A stretch of 64,000 bases of DNA from Candidatus Haliotispira prima (GCA_029867005.1 CP123443.1:930001-994000), one strand, 5' to 3'. Shown: positions 53,563-63,542, counted from the stretch's first letter. Numbers and translations: made by a program. The notes: a model not told the origin generated them from the sequence alone.

Positions 53563-55173
53563 TTATCTGCCCGGCAGCAGGTCTTCCAATTCTCGGCTGT
53601 CGATTTTCTGCTCTCGTTCCAAACGAATGATACTTTCTGAAGTGCTGTTGATTTCTTCCACTTGCAACAGACGCACCGGATAGAGCAGCAGGACGGAAAT
53701 ATCGGAGGTGGAAAGACCCTCCCGGGGTGTATCCGAACCCTCTTCGTCAGAGCTTAGCTCAACCCTGTACGTACGCCGAGATTCCTCAAAACTGGTGATC
53801 TCAGACAGATGGAACTCCAAATAATTGTTGTCATCCCAGGAAAACAGACTGTAAGAGCCTTCCCACACCTTGCCATTGGCCTCATTCACCGTCATTTTGT
53901 CCGGTTGGAATACGTACCGCTTATCTTCGGACCGCTCGGTGAAGGCTCCTTCCAATTGGAAGTTGGCCGGGCCTATTCTTTTCAGGCTGTCATCCCGGTA
54001 TGTCTCGTAATTATAGGCATCTACTCGTTTGTAAGTGCCCATGTAAGTGACACTGTCCGATACAAACAATTTAATAGTATTATGATCTTCCAATGTGACA
54101 TAAAAATAGCTCTGAATATTATACACATATTTATTTCTAACATTTAAATTCAAACGGTTCCAAAGACTCTTTATCATGCTGAAAATATTGTAGACCTCAA
54201 TAATCTGGTCATTTTTTTGCAGACCGATGACATCACCATAGACCAATAATTCTCCGGCTTCGGAATCAAAATACAGAAATATCTGGTCATTTGCGGCTTC
54301 CCGGCGGTTTTGCGGGGCGGAAGCCGCAAGTTTGTTGGGGCTTCCGCCCCGCACCCACAAACCATCTACGGCCGCAAAAAAATCTTCGGCACTGCCTTGG
54401 TAGATTGCCTTCAGGTTATCCGGCAGTTTTGTGCTGTTGTCGATGATCTCCACATTTTGAACCACGAACGAACGGGAGGCCGGGTTCCAACTCAAGTCTG
54501 TCAATTCCAGTTGGTAACTGGATTGGTCCAGCAAACGCTGAAGGACAATGTAATAACCATTGTCGTCATACGAAATTTCGTAGGAACCGCTGTCTTGCTG
54601 GTAAAAGATTGTGTTCAGACCGATGACATTCTTTTCCGCACCGCTGACCAGCAGTTGGAATACATAGGCTTGTTGCAGGCCGTTGGCTGTATTTTCTCCG
54701 GCCACAAAGATTTCCTGAGTTGTGCCGTCACCCGTCAGGTCTTGGGTCTGTACCGTAAATGTTTCTGAGTCAATGCGAAGTTCCTCTTGGGCGACAATCC
54801 GATAATCAGCCACCGAGCCTTCAATGCTGGAAACGACCCGGGGAGAAATCAGAAACAATTCTAAATTGCCGAAATCGGGATGCCTGGAAATGACAATTTG
54901 CTCTTCGGCCGCACGATCGGTGAGTTGTCGGGTATAGACTTGCAGGGGCGTGCGCGCGCCGGGCAGTCTGACGGACGTGGCCAATTTGGCACTGACCGCA
55001 TCATCCAGAAGGGGACTCAAATCATCGTCATACCGGTTGGTTACATCCTCGGCAACCGTTTCTGTGGCTTGTTCCTCATTATTTTTGGAGCAGGCCGTCA
55101 CCGCGAACAAGACAAGCAGGAAGGCCGCCGGTCTAAGGAGTCGGTTACAACACAGAATTGGTATTTTTGCCAT
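53563..55173 (-). CDS. large lipoprotein of unknown function
   Basis: About 536 residues from ATG 55173 (MAKIPILCCNRLLRPAAFLL); starts at 55188 or TTG 55227 are also open. The signal peptide ends in lipobox VTAC, followed by an acidic linker (SKNNEEQATETVAED). Mature sequence is beta-rich, with a calcium-loop-like DLTGDGTTQEIFVAG (about 170-185) typical of FG-GAP or VCBS-like repeats and several Tyr/Asp-rich strands. The general layout brings to mind the large pallilysin-related lipoproteins annotated in treponemes, but I cannot confirm that family. It directly follows the CBM48-like gene (coupled stop/start), so the two probably act together at the cell surface. Confidence 0.72.
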   Translation of the reverse strand: MAKIPILCCNRLLRPAAFLLVLFAVTACSKNNEEQATETVAEDVTNRYDDDLSPLLDDAVSAKLATSVRLPGARTPLQVYTRQLTDRAAEEQIVISRHPDFGNLELFLISPRVVSSIEGSVADYRIVAQEELRIDSETFTVQTQDLTGDGTTQEIFVAGENTANGLQQAYVFQLLVSGAEKNVIGLNTIFYQQDSGSYEISYDDNGYYIVLQRLLDQSSYQLELTDLSWNPASRSFVVQNVEIIDNSTKLPDNLKAIYQGSAEDFFAAVDGLWVRGGSPNKLAASAPQNRREAANDQIFLYFDSEAGELLVYGDVIGLQKNDQIIEVYNIFSMIKSLWNRLNLNVRNKYVYNIQSYFYVTLEDHNTIKLFVSDSVTYMGTYKRVDAYNYETYRDDSLKRIGPANFQLEGAFTERSEDKRYVFQPDKMTVNEANGKVWEGSYSLFSWDDNNYLEFHLSEITSFEESRRTYRVELSSDEEGSDTPREGLSTSDISVLLLYPVRLLQVEEINSTSESIIRLEREQKIDSRELEDLLPGR

Positions 55174-55223
55174 GGGGGAATGATACATAACCGTTAAAGA
55201 GCTCTGCGAAATTGCATCGACAG

Positions 55224-56009
55224 TCAATCTCCTGCGGTTACGGTGAAGATGGAGACCCGTTCACCCTCATTATTAATAACGACACGGTAGTTCCGGGAAT
55301 CTAAATGTTTGACACCACCGACCCAGAAATAATACTGGTACTCGCCGGGTTGCAGGTGCCGAATGCGAATATAGTATTTGCCGGGTTCCACTTCTTCCAA
55401 GGGGGAAATAAAGGGACTCCAGTTGTTAAAGCTACCCAAGATGTAGACATGCTCTTCCGGTTCAAAGTAGGCGTAAAAATCGTAATCGCCATTTAGCACA
55501 ATGGGGTTTGTGCTGCGTACCAAAGAAGGGTCATTGTTTTCAAACAGGGAAACGGCCACCTCGTAATTGTCTCTGTAATGGTTGGCGTTGGCCGGGTCCC
55601 TCTGCCACAAACCATCTACCCAGTAGCGATAGACCACTCTTTTTTCGATCGGGATGGGAATGGCATAAATAAACACGTCATGCGAATTTCGCTCCAGCAT
55701 CCTCAATTTGGCAAAACCTTCAGACTTAAAGACAAGACCCACGGCTTTGGTCTGTTCATCTCCTTTGTAGGTGAAGAACAACAGATTATGGCTGATAAAC
55801 GGAGCCTGGCCCTCTTCCAGGTTCTTCAGTTTGATAATCAGACTTGCGTCCTGCGGAAGATGGAAGCCGCTGCTCTCCTGAGCCGACAAACCTGCTGCTC
55901 CGCCACCGCATATTTTAAGCCCAAGCCCCAGACTAAGAAGTGCCGTCGGCAACAACAAAGAAGAGTTCAATTTGTACTTCATTCCCAACATTTGCTTATA
56001 ATCCGGCAT
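55224..56009 (-). CDS. exported protein with CBM48/AMPK-type domain
   Basis: 261 residues from ATG 56009 (GAGGAG seven bases upstream). A signal-like N-terminus (SSLLLPTALLSLGLGL) is followed by two Ig-like halves. The second half has HVYILGSFNNWSPFISPL and GEYQYYFWVGGVKHL, the pattern of glycogen-binding or isoamylase N-terminal (CBM48, AMPK beta) E-set domains. The first half (LLFFTYKG, VVYRYWVDGLWQRDPAN) looks like a diverged second copy. No catalytic domain is present. It probably forms an operon with the next lipoprotein gene. Confidence 0.75.
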   Translation of the reverse strand: MPDYKQMLGMKYKLNSSLLLPTALLSLGLGLKICGGGAAGLSAQESSGFHLPQDASLIIKLKNLEEGQAPFISHNLLFFTYKGDEQTKAVGLVFKSEGFAKLRMLERNSHDVFIYAIPIPIEKRVVYRYWVDGLWQRDPANANHYRDNYEVAVSLFENNDPSLVRSTNPIVLNGDYDFYAYFEPEEHVYILGSFNNWSPFISPLEEVEPGKYYIRIRHLQPGEYQYYFWVGGVKHLDSRNYRVVINNEGERVSIFTVTAGD

Positions 56010-56248
56010 TGCCGGCTCCTCTTTTTTCCATCACGGAACTCCGCCCAATTAATGGCCTTTGCTCGGGAGAATCCAAGAACATAATGTACAATTCCTTACC
56101 CAGTCTTGCAAGGAAGTGACAGAATCTGTGCGGAATTTTCCGGGTTTTTCCCGGGACCAGGTTCCACACGTTGCCGGATTTCATGAGGCCGGGTTCTACC
56201 TTAGGCCGGGGAAAAACCAATGAAGAACTCATAGAGAAGAGAGTCGAC

Positions 56249-58285
56249 TCAAGAGAATCGGCTCAACGGGTTCTTTCCTTCTGGTTCTTGCAGCAATTCC
56301 AGGGCCGTTTCCCGCTCGTCCCAAGGGATTTCCCTTCGGTTGGCCAAAATAATGGAAGTCTCGTGGCCCTTACCCAACAACAGAACTAAGTCACCGTTCT
56401 CGGCCAAGGCAAAAATCCGGGCCATAGCCTGTCTGCGGTCAGGAATCAGGAATACGTTCTGTCCGGTGACAGGCCTTTTTTCAGTCGAATTTCCCGGCTC
56501 TTCCGGTTTGGGGTTTTCGTTTTTTTCGGCGGTCGGGATTCCGCTCTGAATATCCCGCAGAATTTGCATTTCATCTTCTTCGCGCGGGTCTTCGTTACAC
56601 AGCACTATAATATCGGCATAACGGGCAGCCAGGCGGCCCTGCAAGGGCCGTTTCTGTCGGTCCCGCTGCCCTCCGGAACCGAACAAAATTAACAGCCGTC
56701 CGGTCGGCCCCTTTCCGGCGGATCGATCGAGCAGATCCCGGATTTCCGGTAGCAGGCGGGCAAAAGAACCGGGACTGTGGGCGTAGTCCACCAAGACGGT
56801 AAAATTTGCGGGACCGCCCAAAGGTCTGATCAATTCCATGCGGCCTTTTGGGGCCCGGAGTGCCAAGTGGTAGGTTTTACCTTGCTCCGCCTCGCTTGCC
56901 GTGTCCGTGTCTGATTGTTCCTCAGTCTGCTGTAAACTCTGTAGGATGGAAGTCAGGTCACCCAATGTTTCGCTTGCTTTTGCTTCGCACCTTTCTGTTT
57001 CGCGTTTCGCCGCTTCACAACCTTGCGTCTCACACCCTTTCACGGTCTCCGCGCCTGAGCTGCGGTGCAACAGACTGTGGCAGAGGCTGAGAGCCGCGAT
57101 TGTGTTAGAAACATAAATGGAAGTGGGAATGGGGATTGTGCAGCGATAGCGGGACACCGGCCCTGACGGATGCCCTGGTTGGCTGCTGACAATAGTAAAG
57201 TGCGAAGCGTTGAGGCCGAGAGAGAGGTCTTGCACCCGGAACATATGGGTATATGGTATGTTTTGGGCCGGCAGCCTTGGCAGCCGGCCGTTTGGGGGTG
57301 GCGCGTCCCCGTTGGCATCCGGTGCATAAGCTTGGTGTACGACATCGTGGCGTGCTCCGGAGGCGGCATACAGCATTTCGGCGGCAGGCTCTGCCGCATT
57401 CCAGACTGCCGTTCCGCCGCTTTTCAGGCTGCGGAACAGGCGGGCTTTGTCACGGGCGTAGCACTCCATATCGCCGTGAAATTCCAAGTGCTCCGGGCTG
57501 AGGTTGCTGAACAGTGCGGCACTGAATTCAACGTGCTGTAGACGTGCAGTTTTAGGCGAAAGACCGTGGGAAGAGCATTCCAGAACCGCGAAACGACAAC
57601 CCCCGGCCAGCATCCCGGCCAGGGCCCGCTGGACGATGTTGGACTCCGGCGTGGTCTGGTGCATCGGGTTGGGCCGCAGGCCCCAGCCCAGGTCCAAGCC
57701 AAAAGTACTGATCAGACCGGCTGCTCCGCTGCCTTGTTTCCTGTGGCAGCTCTGCAAAATTTGGTAGCAGAGATAGGCTATGGAGGTTTTGCCATCCGTC
57801 CCGGTGATGCCCAGAACTTCGATTTTGCGGGACGGATAACCAAAGCAGTGAGCACTGAGCAGTGACAGAGTTTGTCGGCTGTCGTTGACTTGGAAGGCCG
57901 CAAAATTTTCTTGCGCTTCGGCCCTCCGAATGCGGGCTTTTAGCTCCGGTTCCGGTTCATTTTGATAGACAAGAGCTTGGATCCCTGCATCCAAAGCCTC
58001 GGCTATGAATTTGTGCCCGTCGAAGGTTTCACCGGCAAGTGCGACAAAAATATGGTAGGGTTTTAGCAGGCGGGAATCACAGCAGGGTGCGAATTTCTGT
58101 CTTCGAATGTACACGTCCGCTTTTTCCGGGTTTGTATTACCCGTCATTGTCTCGCTCAAACTGCTGTAGCGAAGCATTTGCTCCTTGTCTAGCAATGCTT
58201 CTAACTCGCACAGCGAAGTTTCTGCCAGCAAGATCGGTTCATCGTCAAAAAGTTGCCGGGGGCTTCCGTCTGTTACCATAACCAT
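56249..58285 (-). CDS. murE: MurE: UDP-MurNAc-tripeptide ligase
   Basis: Adds the third amino acid to UDP-MurNAc-L-Ala-D-Glu in peptidoglycan synthesis. Mur ligase signature GITGTDGKTS (ATP loop), HQTTPES, ECSSHGL, FSNLSPEHLEFHG, LVDYAHSPGSF and LFGSGGQRDRQKRP. The substrate-selecting motif reads NEDPREED. Canonical meso-DAP enzymes have DNPR, so the Arg is kept but the third residue cannot be assigned (treponemes use ornithine). At 678 residues it is about 180 longer than usual. Part of the excess is a Cys/Glu/Lys-rich insertion (GCETQGCEAAKRETERCEAK) and a Lys/Glu/Pro-rich stretch. The gene starts 42 bp after aroA and is probably co-transcribed. Confidence 0.93.
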   Translation of the reverse strand: MVMVTDGSPRQLFDDEPILLAETSLCELEALLDKEQMLRYSSLSETMTGNTNPEKADVYIRRQKFAPCCDSRLLKPYHIFVALAGETFDGHKFIAEALDAGIQALVYQNEPEPELKARIRRAEAQENFAAFQVNDSRQTLSLLSAHCFGYPSRKIEVLGITGTDGKTSIAYLCYQILQSCHRKQGSGAAGLISTFGLDLGWGLRPNPMHQTTPESNIVQRALAGMLAGGCRFAVLECSSHGLSPKTARLQHVEFSAALFSNLSPEHLEFHGDMECYARDKARLFRSLKSGGTAVWNAAEPAAEMLYAASGARHDVVHQAYAPDANGDAPPPNGRLPRLPAQNIPYTHMFRVQDLSLGLNASHFTIVSSQPGHPSGPVSRYRCTIPIPTSIYVSNTIAALSLCHSLLHRSSGAETVKGCETQGCEAAKRETERCEAKASETLGDLTSILQSLQQTEEQSDTDTASEAEQGKTYHLALRAPKGRMELIRPLGGPANFTVLVDYAHSPGSFARLLPEIRDLLDRSAGKGPTGRLLILFGSGGQRDRQKRPLQGRLAARYADIIVLCNEDPREEDEMQILRDIQSGIPTAEKNENPKPEEPGNSTEKRPVTGQNVFLIPDRRQAMARIFALAENGDLVLLLGKGHETSIILANRREIPWDERETALELLQEPEGKNPLSRFS

Positions 58286-58326
58286 CTCATTACAGGTTTA
58301 TCAGAAATGCGGGGCGTGAAGTCCAT

Positions 58327-59778
58327 TTACGTTCTGCCGGACAGATATGCCAAGTTTTCAAAAAAACCGGGGAAGGTAACGGCGGCGTAGGCCGTGTCGT
58401 CCAAAATCACCGGGTCTTTCGGAGCCAGCAGGTTGAGCAAAGACAGTGCCATGATGAGACGGTGGTCGTGGTGCCCATGGGCAACACGCATTCGCGGCGC
58501 GCGCAGAAATTCTGCTGTGTCGCCGCGAATGGTCAGGCCATCAGGGTTTTCTGTCACCGAAAAGCCCAGGGTTTGCAGTTCTTCAGCCATGCAGCGAATA
58601 CGGTCCGTTTCCTTTTTTCTGGCGTGGGCCACATTGTATATTTTGCTCGTACCTGCGGCACAGGCACAGGCTACAGCCATTGCCGGAAGGGCATCAGGAG
58701 TCCGTCCCAGATCCAGGTCCGCAGCTTGTAATTTGTCGGGGCCGGAAAACTCCAGGGTGTAGTTTCCCTCTGCTTCTTCACAGGAAGAATCCTGCGCAAG
58801 CCTTTCAATTCTTCCGGGTCCTTGAGATTCTTGAGATTCTTGAGGCCCTTGAAACCAAGAGTACTTGCAGCCCATGCGTTGCAAGAAATCCAGTGTTTGC
58901 TTATCGCCTTGGGTGTCGTTTGGGTCCAAGCCCCGGAGGCGAATTGTGCTGCCCGTAATCGCTGCGGCACAAAAAAAGAACGTGGCCGAAGAAAAATCTG
59001 CCGGCATCAAACGGCGGAAAGGCCGGTAACGTTGCCCTCCGGGAATCCGGTAGTGGTCGTAATCCTCGTTTTGCCACTGTATTCCCTGCTGCTTTAGCCA
59101 TTCCAAGGTTATATCAACGTAAGGATGTTCGTTGAGCAGGTCCAGAGACACCTCGGTATGGCAATCTTTTGCTGTCAGGGGAAGTGCGAGTAATAATGCA
59201 CTGAGGTATTGGCTGGTCGGGGCCGCCAAGTTGATTGAGCCCCCACGGATTGGGCCGCGCACCGTGTATGGGCAGGAAAAGTCCCGGCCCTCCGACCGGA
59301 CATCTACTCCCAAATCTTGCAGGGCACACAGTAGATTTTTGGCGGAACGCTTGCGAATGGAGGCATCGCCATCGAAGCGCACCGGGCGGCAGAATAATGC
59401 TGCAACCGCGCTCCCTAAATAGAGAGAGGTTCCCGAATTTCCGACATCAATTTCGATTACCTGATCGGATTCAATGGAAAACTTGTCGGGAGAAATACCG
59501 CGCACCTTCCACAGCAGATCCGGGAGGGGCTCAACCTCCTGTCTTTCCCCGTTTGGCGAAGCCGGGGCAGGTCTGCGTTCTTCGGTGACTACCGCGCCAA
59601 ATTGCTCAATCATACTGCGGGCAGAGAGGGTATCATGGGAAATCAGAGGAGAGAGCAAGACGCTTTCACCGTCCCCGCCGGCCATGGCGGCAATCAGCAA
59701 TGCACGAATAGTATGGGACTTAGAGCCGGGAACAGCGATTTCGCCTTGCAGTCGGGAAACTTGTGGAAGCCGGGACAT
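58327..59778 (-). CDS. aroA: AroA: 3-phosphoshikimate 1-carboxyvinyltransferase (EPSP synthase)
   Basis: Sixth step of the shikimate pathway. 483 residues (usual 430). N-terminal PGSKSHTIRALLIAA (PEP and shikimate lysine), DVGNSGTSLYLG, the FDGDASIRKR segment, AAPTSQYLSALLLALPL, MPADFSSATFFFCAAA (active-site Asp) and ARKKETDRI. An insertion rich in Gln/Ser/Glu (GPQESQESQGPGRIE) is encoded by a 9-bp tandem repeat (CTTGAGATT) near 58821-58848. The ATG at 59778 gives MSRLPQVSRLQGEIAVPGSK. Confidence 0.94.
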   Translation of the reverse strand: MSRLPQVSRLQGEIAVPGSKSHTIRALLIAAMAGGDGESVLLSPLISHDTLSARSMIEQFGAVVTEERRPAPASPNGERQEVEPLPDLLWKVRGISPDKFSIESDQVIEIDVGNSGTSLYLGSAVAALFCRPVRFDGDASIRKRSAKNLLCALQDLGVDVRSEGRDFSCPYTVRGPIRGGSINLAAPTSQYLSALLLALPLTAKDCHTEVSLDLLNEHPYVDITLEWLKQQGIQWQNEDYDHYRIPGGQRYRPFRRLMPADFSSATFFFCAAAITGSTIRLRGLDPNDTQGDKQTLDFLQRMGCKYSWFQGPQESQESQGPGRIERLAQDSSCEEAEGNYTLEFSGPDKLQAADLDLGRTPDALPAMAVACACAAGTSKIYNVAHARKKETDRIRCMAEELQTLGFSVTENPDGLTIRGDTAEFLRAPRMRVAHGHHDHRLIMALSLLNLLAPKDPVILDDTAYAAVTFPGFFENLAYLSGRT

Positions 59779-59991
59779 AGGGGCTGGAACTCCGTTTTAC
59801 AATAAAAAAATGAATGGCCCGAAGAACTCGGTCTAAAAAATAAAGAGATAATCTAAAGAGACAATTACAAAAAAACAAGAAACAAACACAGAAAGAGGGG
59901 ATAGGAAGAGACAAACCGAGTCCGGCAAGAAACCGGGCTTGGCAGAAATGGATACGTCTCTGACCACCGGTAGTGCCAAACCGGAGAACAA

Positions 59992-61482
59992 TCAGGCAAA
60001 AGTTTCTCCGCCGCCGGTACCACCCAGATTGCTCTCGGCTACCGTAGAACCTAGGTTCTGGAAGTTGTCGGTGCTACGCGTTTTATCGAAGCTGGTCCGG
60101 TAATCCCGCATACTTCTTACCAGATTTTGGGCCTGTTCTTCCGTCGCCGCACCTTGAGCGATAAAATTCTTGGTTACCTTTTCAATCTCATCTGAACCCA
60201 TGCTAATATGATTTACACTCTCGCACAGTTTCTCGGTGTAATTGTGTAGCTCCGTCATCGGTTGTAACAATGTTTCGCGCAGAACATTGGCTTCAGCAAA
60301 ACCATTGCCGATATCCTCGACACGTTCTTTTAATCTGTGCTGCATAGAGCTGATAATTTCCACTGTCTTGCTGATGTCCTTGGCAGAGACGATTAGCCTT
60401 TGCATGTCGGTGACAACGTCTTCCATATGGGTGTTGAGTACAGAACGCAAATCAATCAACTGGGCACCGGAATTTTTTGTAACATTCATAATCGCTTCGA
60501 TTTGCTCTCGGATTTCGGAAGTGAGGGTGCCGGAGTTTGTTGCCAGATTGCGAATTTGTAGGGCGACAATCGTGAAGCCTCGCCCCGATTCACCTGCGCG
60601 TGCGGCTTCAATAGAGGCATTAATTGAGAGTAAATGGGTACTTTCTGCAATGTCCTCAATTTCTTCGAGCAATTTTTCAATGTGCGTAAATCTCTGGGCC
60701 TGCTCATCAATCGAGCGTGTAGATTCTTTGGCAAACTGGGTCGTAGCACCTAATAAATCACCATTGGAATCATTTCGATCGGCAGTTCTGCTGTTGTTGT
60801 TATCACCCAAGGCATGTTTTAGATTGTTCACACTGCCGAGAAATTCCTGCGTCAGGCTGACCTGCTTCTGGGTATAGTGGGTGAAGTCTTTAAAGTCATC
60901 AGACAAATGAGTGGAATGATCTGATATCTTGGCAATATTATCGATAAATCTACTCAGATTCTCTTTGGCGTTTTTCACGGTCTGGTCTTGGGAGTTACTG
61001 AGCCTGTCAATACTGTCTAAATTGGTAAACACCGCTTGCAATATATCTCCGGCGTGTCGAAGGTTGATATTAAATTCGATACCGCTTTCGCGCATAGTGC
61101 CGGCCAGTTTCTTGGTATTGCCGACCATGGTATCCAGTTGCTGAATGAAGGCGTTGAACCAGAATGCCAGCAAACCAATCTCATCGTTGGAATCAATGTC
61201 AATTGTACGGGTCAGGTCACTCTGCCCTTCAGCTATATTCTTTAAGTCTCGGCCAATGATTTTGATGATGCGGAGGATGGTAAGCCGGTTAATCAGAAAT
61301 GTGACAAGGCCGACAAGGATTCCGGCCAAAACACAGCTCAGGAAAAAAATGAAAAACTGGGAATTGGTGGTATAGCGGAAACCAAACAATTGAACATAGA
61401 ACGGGAAAACAATCCCGACGAATATGCCGAACAGCACGGACATAATCAGATTCAATCTTATAATAGAGTGGTTGCTCTGCAT
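59992..61482 (-). CDS. methyl-accepting chemotaxis-type receptor without sensor domain
   Basis: 496 residues. Two membrane helices (about 12-34 and 43-66) are separated by under ten residues, so there is no periplasmic ligand domain. A HAMP region follows (GRDLKNIAEGQSDLTRTI), then the signalling hairpin with tip SINASIEAARAGESGRGFTIVA. The AGRG-region motif and heptads are typical, though INASIEAARAGE is more diverged than in most receptors. The C-terminus is low-complexity Gly/Thr. The ATG at 61482 has AGGAGA just upstream, inside the end of the HPr-domain gene, so the two form an operon. It probably signals to CheA in response to an internal or membrane cue. Confidence 0.88.
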   Translation of the reverse strand: MQSNHSIIRLNLIMSVLFGIFVGIVFPFYVQLFGFRYTTNSQFFIFFLSCVLAGILVGLVTFLINRLTILRIIKIIGRDLKNIAEGQSDLTRTIDIDSNDEIGLLAFWFNAFIQQLDTMVGNTKKLAGTMRESGIEFNINLRHAGDILQAVFTNLDSIDRLSNSQDQTVKNAKENLSRFIDNIAKISDHSTHLSDDFKDFTHYTQKQVSLTQEFLGSVNNLKHALGDNNNSRTADRNDSNGDLLGATTQFAKESTRSIDEQAQRFTHIEKLLEEIEDIAESTHLLSINASIEAARAGESGRGFTIVALQIRNLATNSGTLTSEIREQIEAIMNVTKNSGAQLIDLRSVLNTHMEDVVTDMQRLIVSAKDISKTVEIISSMQHRLKERVEDIGNGFAEANVLRETLLQPMTELHNYTEKLCESVNHISMGSDEIEKVTKNFIAQGAATEEQAQNLVRSMRDYRTSFDKTRSTDNFQNLGSTVAESNLGGTGGGETFA

Positions 61483-61488
61483 GAATGA

Positions 61489-63156
61489 TTATCTCCTGAG
61501 GTAGGACAATTCCTTGGGAAGAGGGACATTGTTACCTGCCTTGTCTTCTCCGTAGCCACTTTCAGCCAAAACGGTGATGTCGGCCAAGACCCTGGAATCT
61601 CCCTCAAAGACTACAGTTAAATCTGAAGCGATATCAATGTTTCCCGTTGCCATCAGGTAGGCAACTTCGCGCTTGGCATACTCAAAGAATTCTTCTCCGA
61701 GAGAGGGACTGTCCAGAGAGTCCTCAGACAATACCTTGTAAACTACAATCTTTTCCTGCTTCTGCAAACTCTGAAACAACTCCAAAAAATATTTCTGTAT
61801 CAGAACAGGAGTTTGGTCCGAGCTCTTGCGCAGCTTTTTGCAGTATTCTTGACATTCTTTATTGTTTGCAATGATTTCCCCGATTTCCCGACGTTTTTCG
61901 GCGTTGATCACTTCATTGGCTCGGAACAGGTCGAGTGGAATGGCCGTGTTGTATACGGTGTCTTTGAGCAGCATGTTCACATTGCTGCCATAATGCATCA
62001 CAATACGTGCCACCAAGGTCGAAGGACGGACGTGGAAGCCCCGGTAACCAGGGATTGGCAGGTTGATTTTTTTCTGTACAGAGTGCTTTTGGATTAAACG
62101 TTTGGAAATTTTTTCTACTTGCAGACGAAATCGATCAATATAAATAATGAAAAAATCAAAAATAAGACCATGAATTTCGTCATCGTTTAGCGGGAATTGA
62201 ATATTGTGATCAATAAAAAAACTGTAATGCCGTTCCTGAATACGCATTAAGGCACTAAACCCTGTAAACAGATGATAAATTACTTTTACATGATTAATTA
62301 GCTCTAAGACTTCCGGTTCGGCAACAATTTGTTTTTGAGAACACTGAGTATCGAAAATCGTGATGATACTGTGAAACATCTCGCACTGAGAAGCCAGAGA
62401 TTCTTCGTGGAGATCGTTGGCAATGATTTCCTTACGCTTGCTCGTCTTTACGTTTTGCAGGCTTCCAAGATATTCGATCACATTGCAATGGTCCAACAGG
62501 GCACTGACCAGGTAGAGTATGGTTTCCCGAGTTTGTTTCGCATCCGGGGCGGCGGGCTGAAATGAATTGCCGGCCTGCAAGCGTATCAGCGACCGGATAT
62601 CCGGGGTGAAATATTTAGGAAAATTCAGGGATAATTCGTATTCTTCTGCCATTACGTCCAAGCGCAGAGTCTCGCGGAGGAAGTTCTTTGCGCTCTCCAG
62701 CAGGATACGGTAAAACTGTCGGAGTACGAACTGGTTGGCCATGGCAAAATTGCCTTCCACCGAGTCCGTCAATTTTTCCGCCAGTACAGCCGGGTATTGG
62801 AGAGTGGCCGTGATTGAGCAACTGTGCTTGATCACCGCCACTAACTTGCGGATATAGGCCCAATCTTGCTGCCGGTCTGCATGTACCTGATCCAGCAGGT
62901 CTTCGCAGCGGGTGCACTCCATTACGAAACGATAGACACCGCCGCTATTCAAGGATACTTCTTCCGGCTCTTCCTCGTGTGTAATCATGAGCTGGTTGCA
63001 CATGCCACATAGGTCCGTGACCTCGGTGCGCAGCAGTGCCGCAAATTCTTTGTGGTAAACCCGATAGAAATTTTCTTCAAAAGTTTCGTATTGATACTGA
63101 GTCGGGGTCGGAGCCTCCGAACCTGAGCCTTCTGCCCGTAACGCTGTATCTGACAT
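61489..63156 (-). CDS. large protein with internal HPr-like domain
   Basis: 555 residues from ATG 63156. The N-terminal 360 residues are helical with Cys pairs (CGMCNQL, CTRCEDLL) and match no family I know. Residues about 362-440 resemble HPr of the sugar phosphotransferase system: GYRGFHVRPSTLVARIVMHYG aligns with the HPr start, with His 375 at the phosphorylated histidine and Arg 377-Pro 378 conserved. A C-terminal acidic domain follows. It ends 6 bp before the receptor gene, so a role in linking phosphotransfer state to chemotaxis signalling is plausible; that is inference. Confidence 0.65.
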   Translation of the reverse strand: MSDTALRAEGSGSEAPTPTQYQYETFEENFYRVYHKEFAALLRTEVTDLCGMCNQLMITHEEEPEEVSLNSGGVYRFVMECTRCEDLLDQVHADRQQDWAYIRKLVAVIKHSCSITATLQYPAVLAEKLTDSVEGNFAMANQFVLRQFYRILLESAKNFLRETLRLDVMAEEYELSLNFPKYFTPDIRSLIRLQAGNSFQPAAPDAKQTRETILYLVSALLDHCNVIEYLGSLQNVKTSKRKEIIANDLHEESLASQCEMFHSIITIFDTQCSQKQIVAEPEVLELINHVKVIYHLFTGFSALMRIQERHYSFFIDHNIQFPLNDDEIHGLIFDFFIIYIDRFRLQVEKISKRLIQKHSVQKKINLPIPGYRGFHVRPSTLVARIVMHYGSNVNMLLKDTVYNTAIPLDLFRANEVINAEKRREIGEIIANNKECQEYCKKLRKSSDQTPVLIQKYFLELFQSLQKQEKIVVYKVLSEDSLDSPSLGEEFFEYAKREVAYLMATGNIDIASDLTVVFEGDSRVLADITVLAESGYGEDKAGNNVPLPKELSYLRR

Positions 63157-63542
63157 AATATTACCTTAATCTGACCATGATTCCCGTACAATGAGCACCA
63201 ACAGACAGGTGCAGACGCAGGCAAAACATGGTCCGGCTAAAACCTTTTGAGAACAACTATAGCGTGCCTCGTGTTTGTGTGTAAATTCTCTCAGAGAGAC
63301 CGGTGGTTCCGTGGCGGAGCCACCGGTCTCTCTGAGTTTGGTTTCTTTGAGTCAAGGTTTCGCCGTCTGAGGGCGAATGCAAGGGCGAATGCGGGCCTCG
63401 TATTGGAGACCTACTCTGCCACGCCTTTGGTACCAACTGTAAAGGAGAACAATAGAGTGAAGTACCATGTATTTTCACTTTCTCCTTCATCGCAGAAACA
63501 CCTGTGGCCTGCTGCGGTGAAAGTGAGATTCTAAGCAGATTT
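63157..63542. other. intergenic region with large inverted repeat
   Basis: 386 bp between the HPr-domain gene and the ABC-F gene. 63290-63336 is a nearly perfect 22-bp inverted repeat (arm CTCAGAGAGACCGGTGG plus five bases). No gene seen. Confidence 0.6.
63290..63336. terminator. 22-bp stem inverted repeat
   Basis: Two 22-nt arms with one wobble around a loop of about 3. It lies about 200 bp downstream of the ABC-F stop. No T run on either side, so a terminator role is uncertain. Confidence 0.4.
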
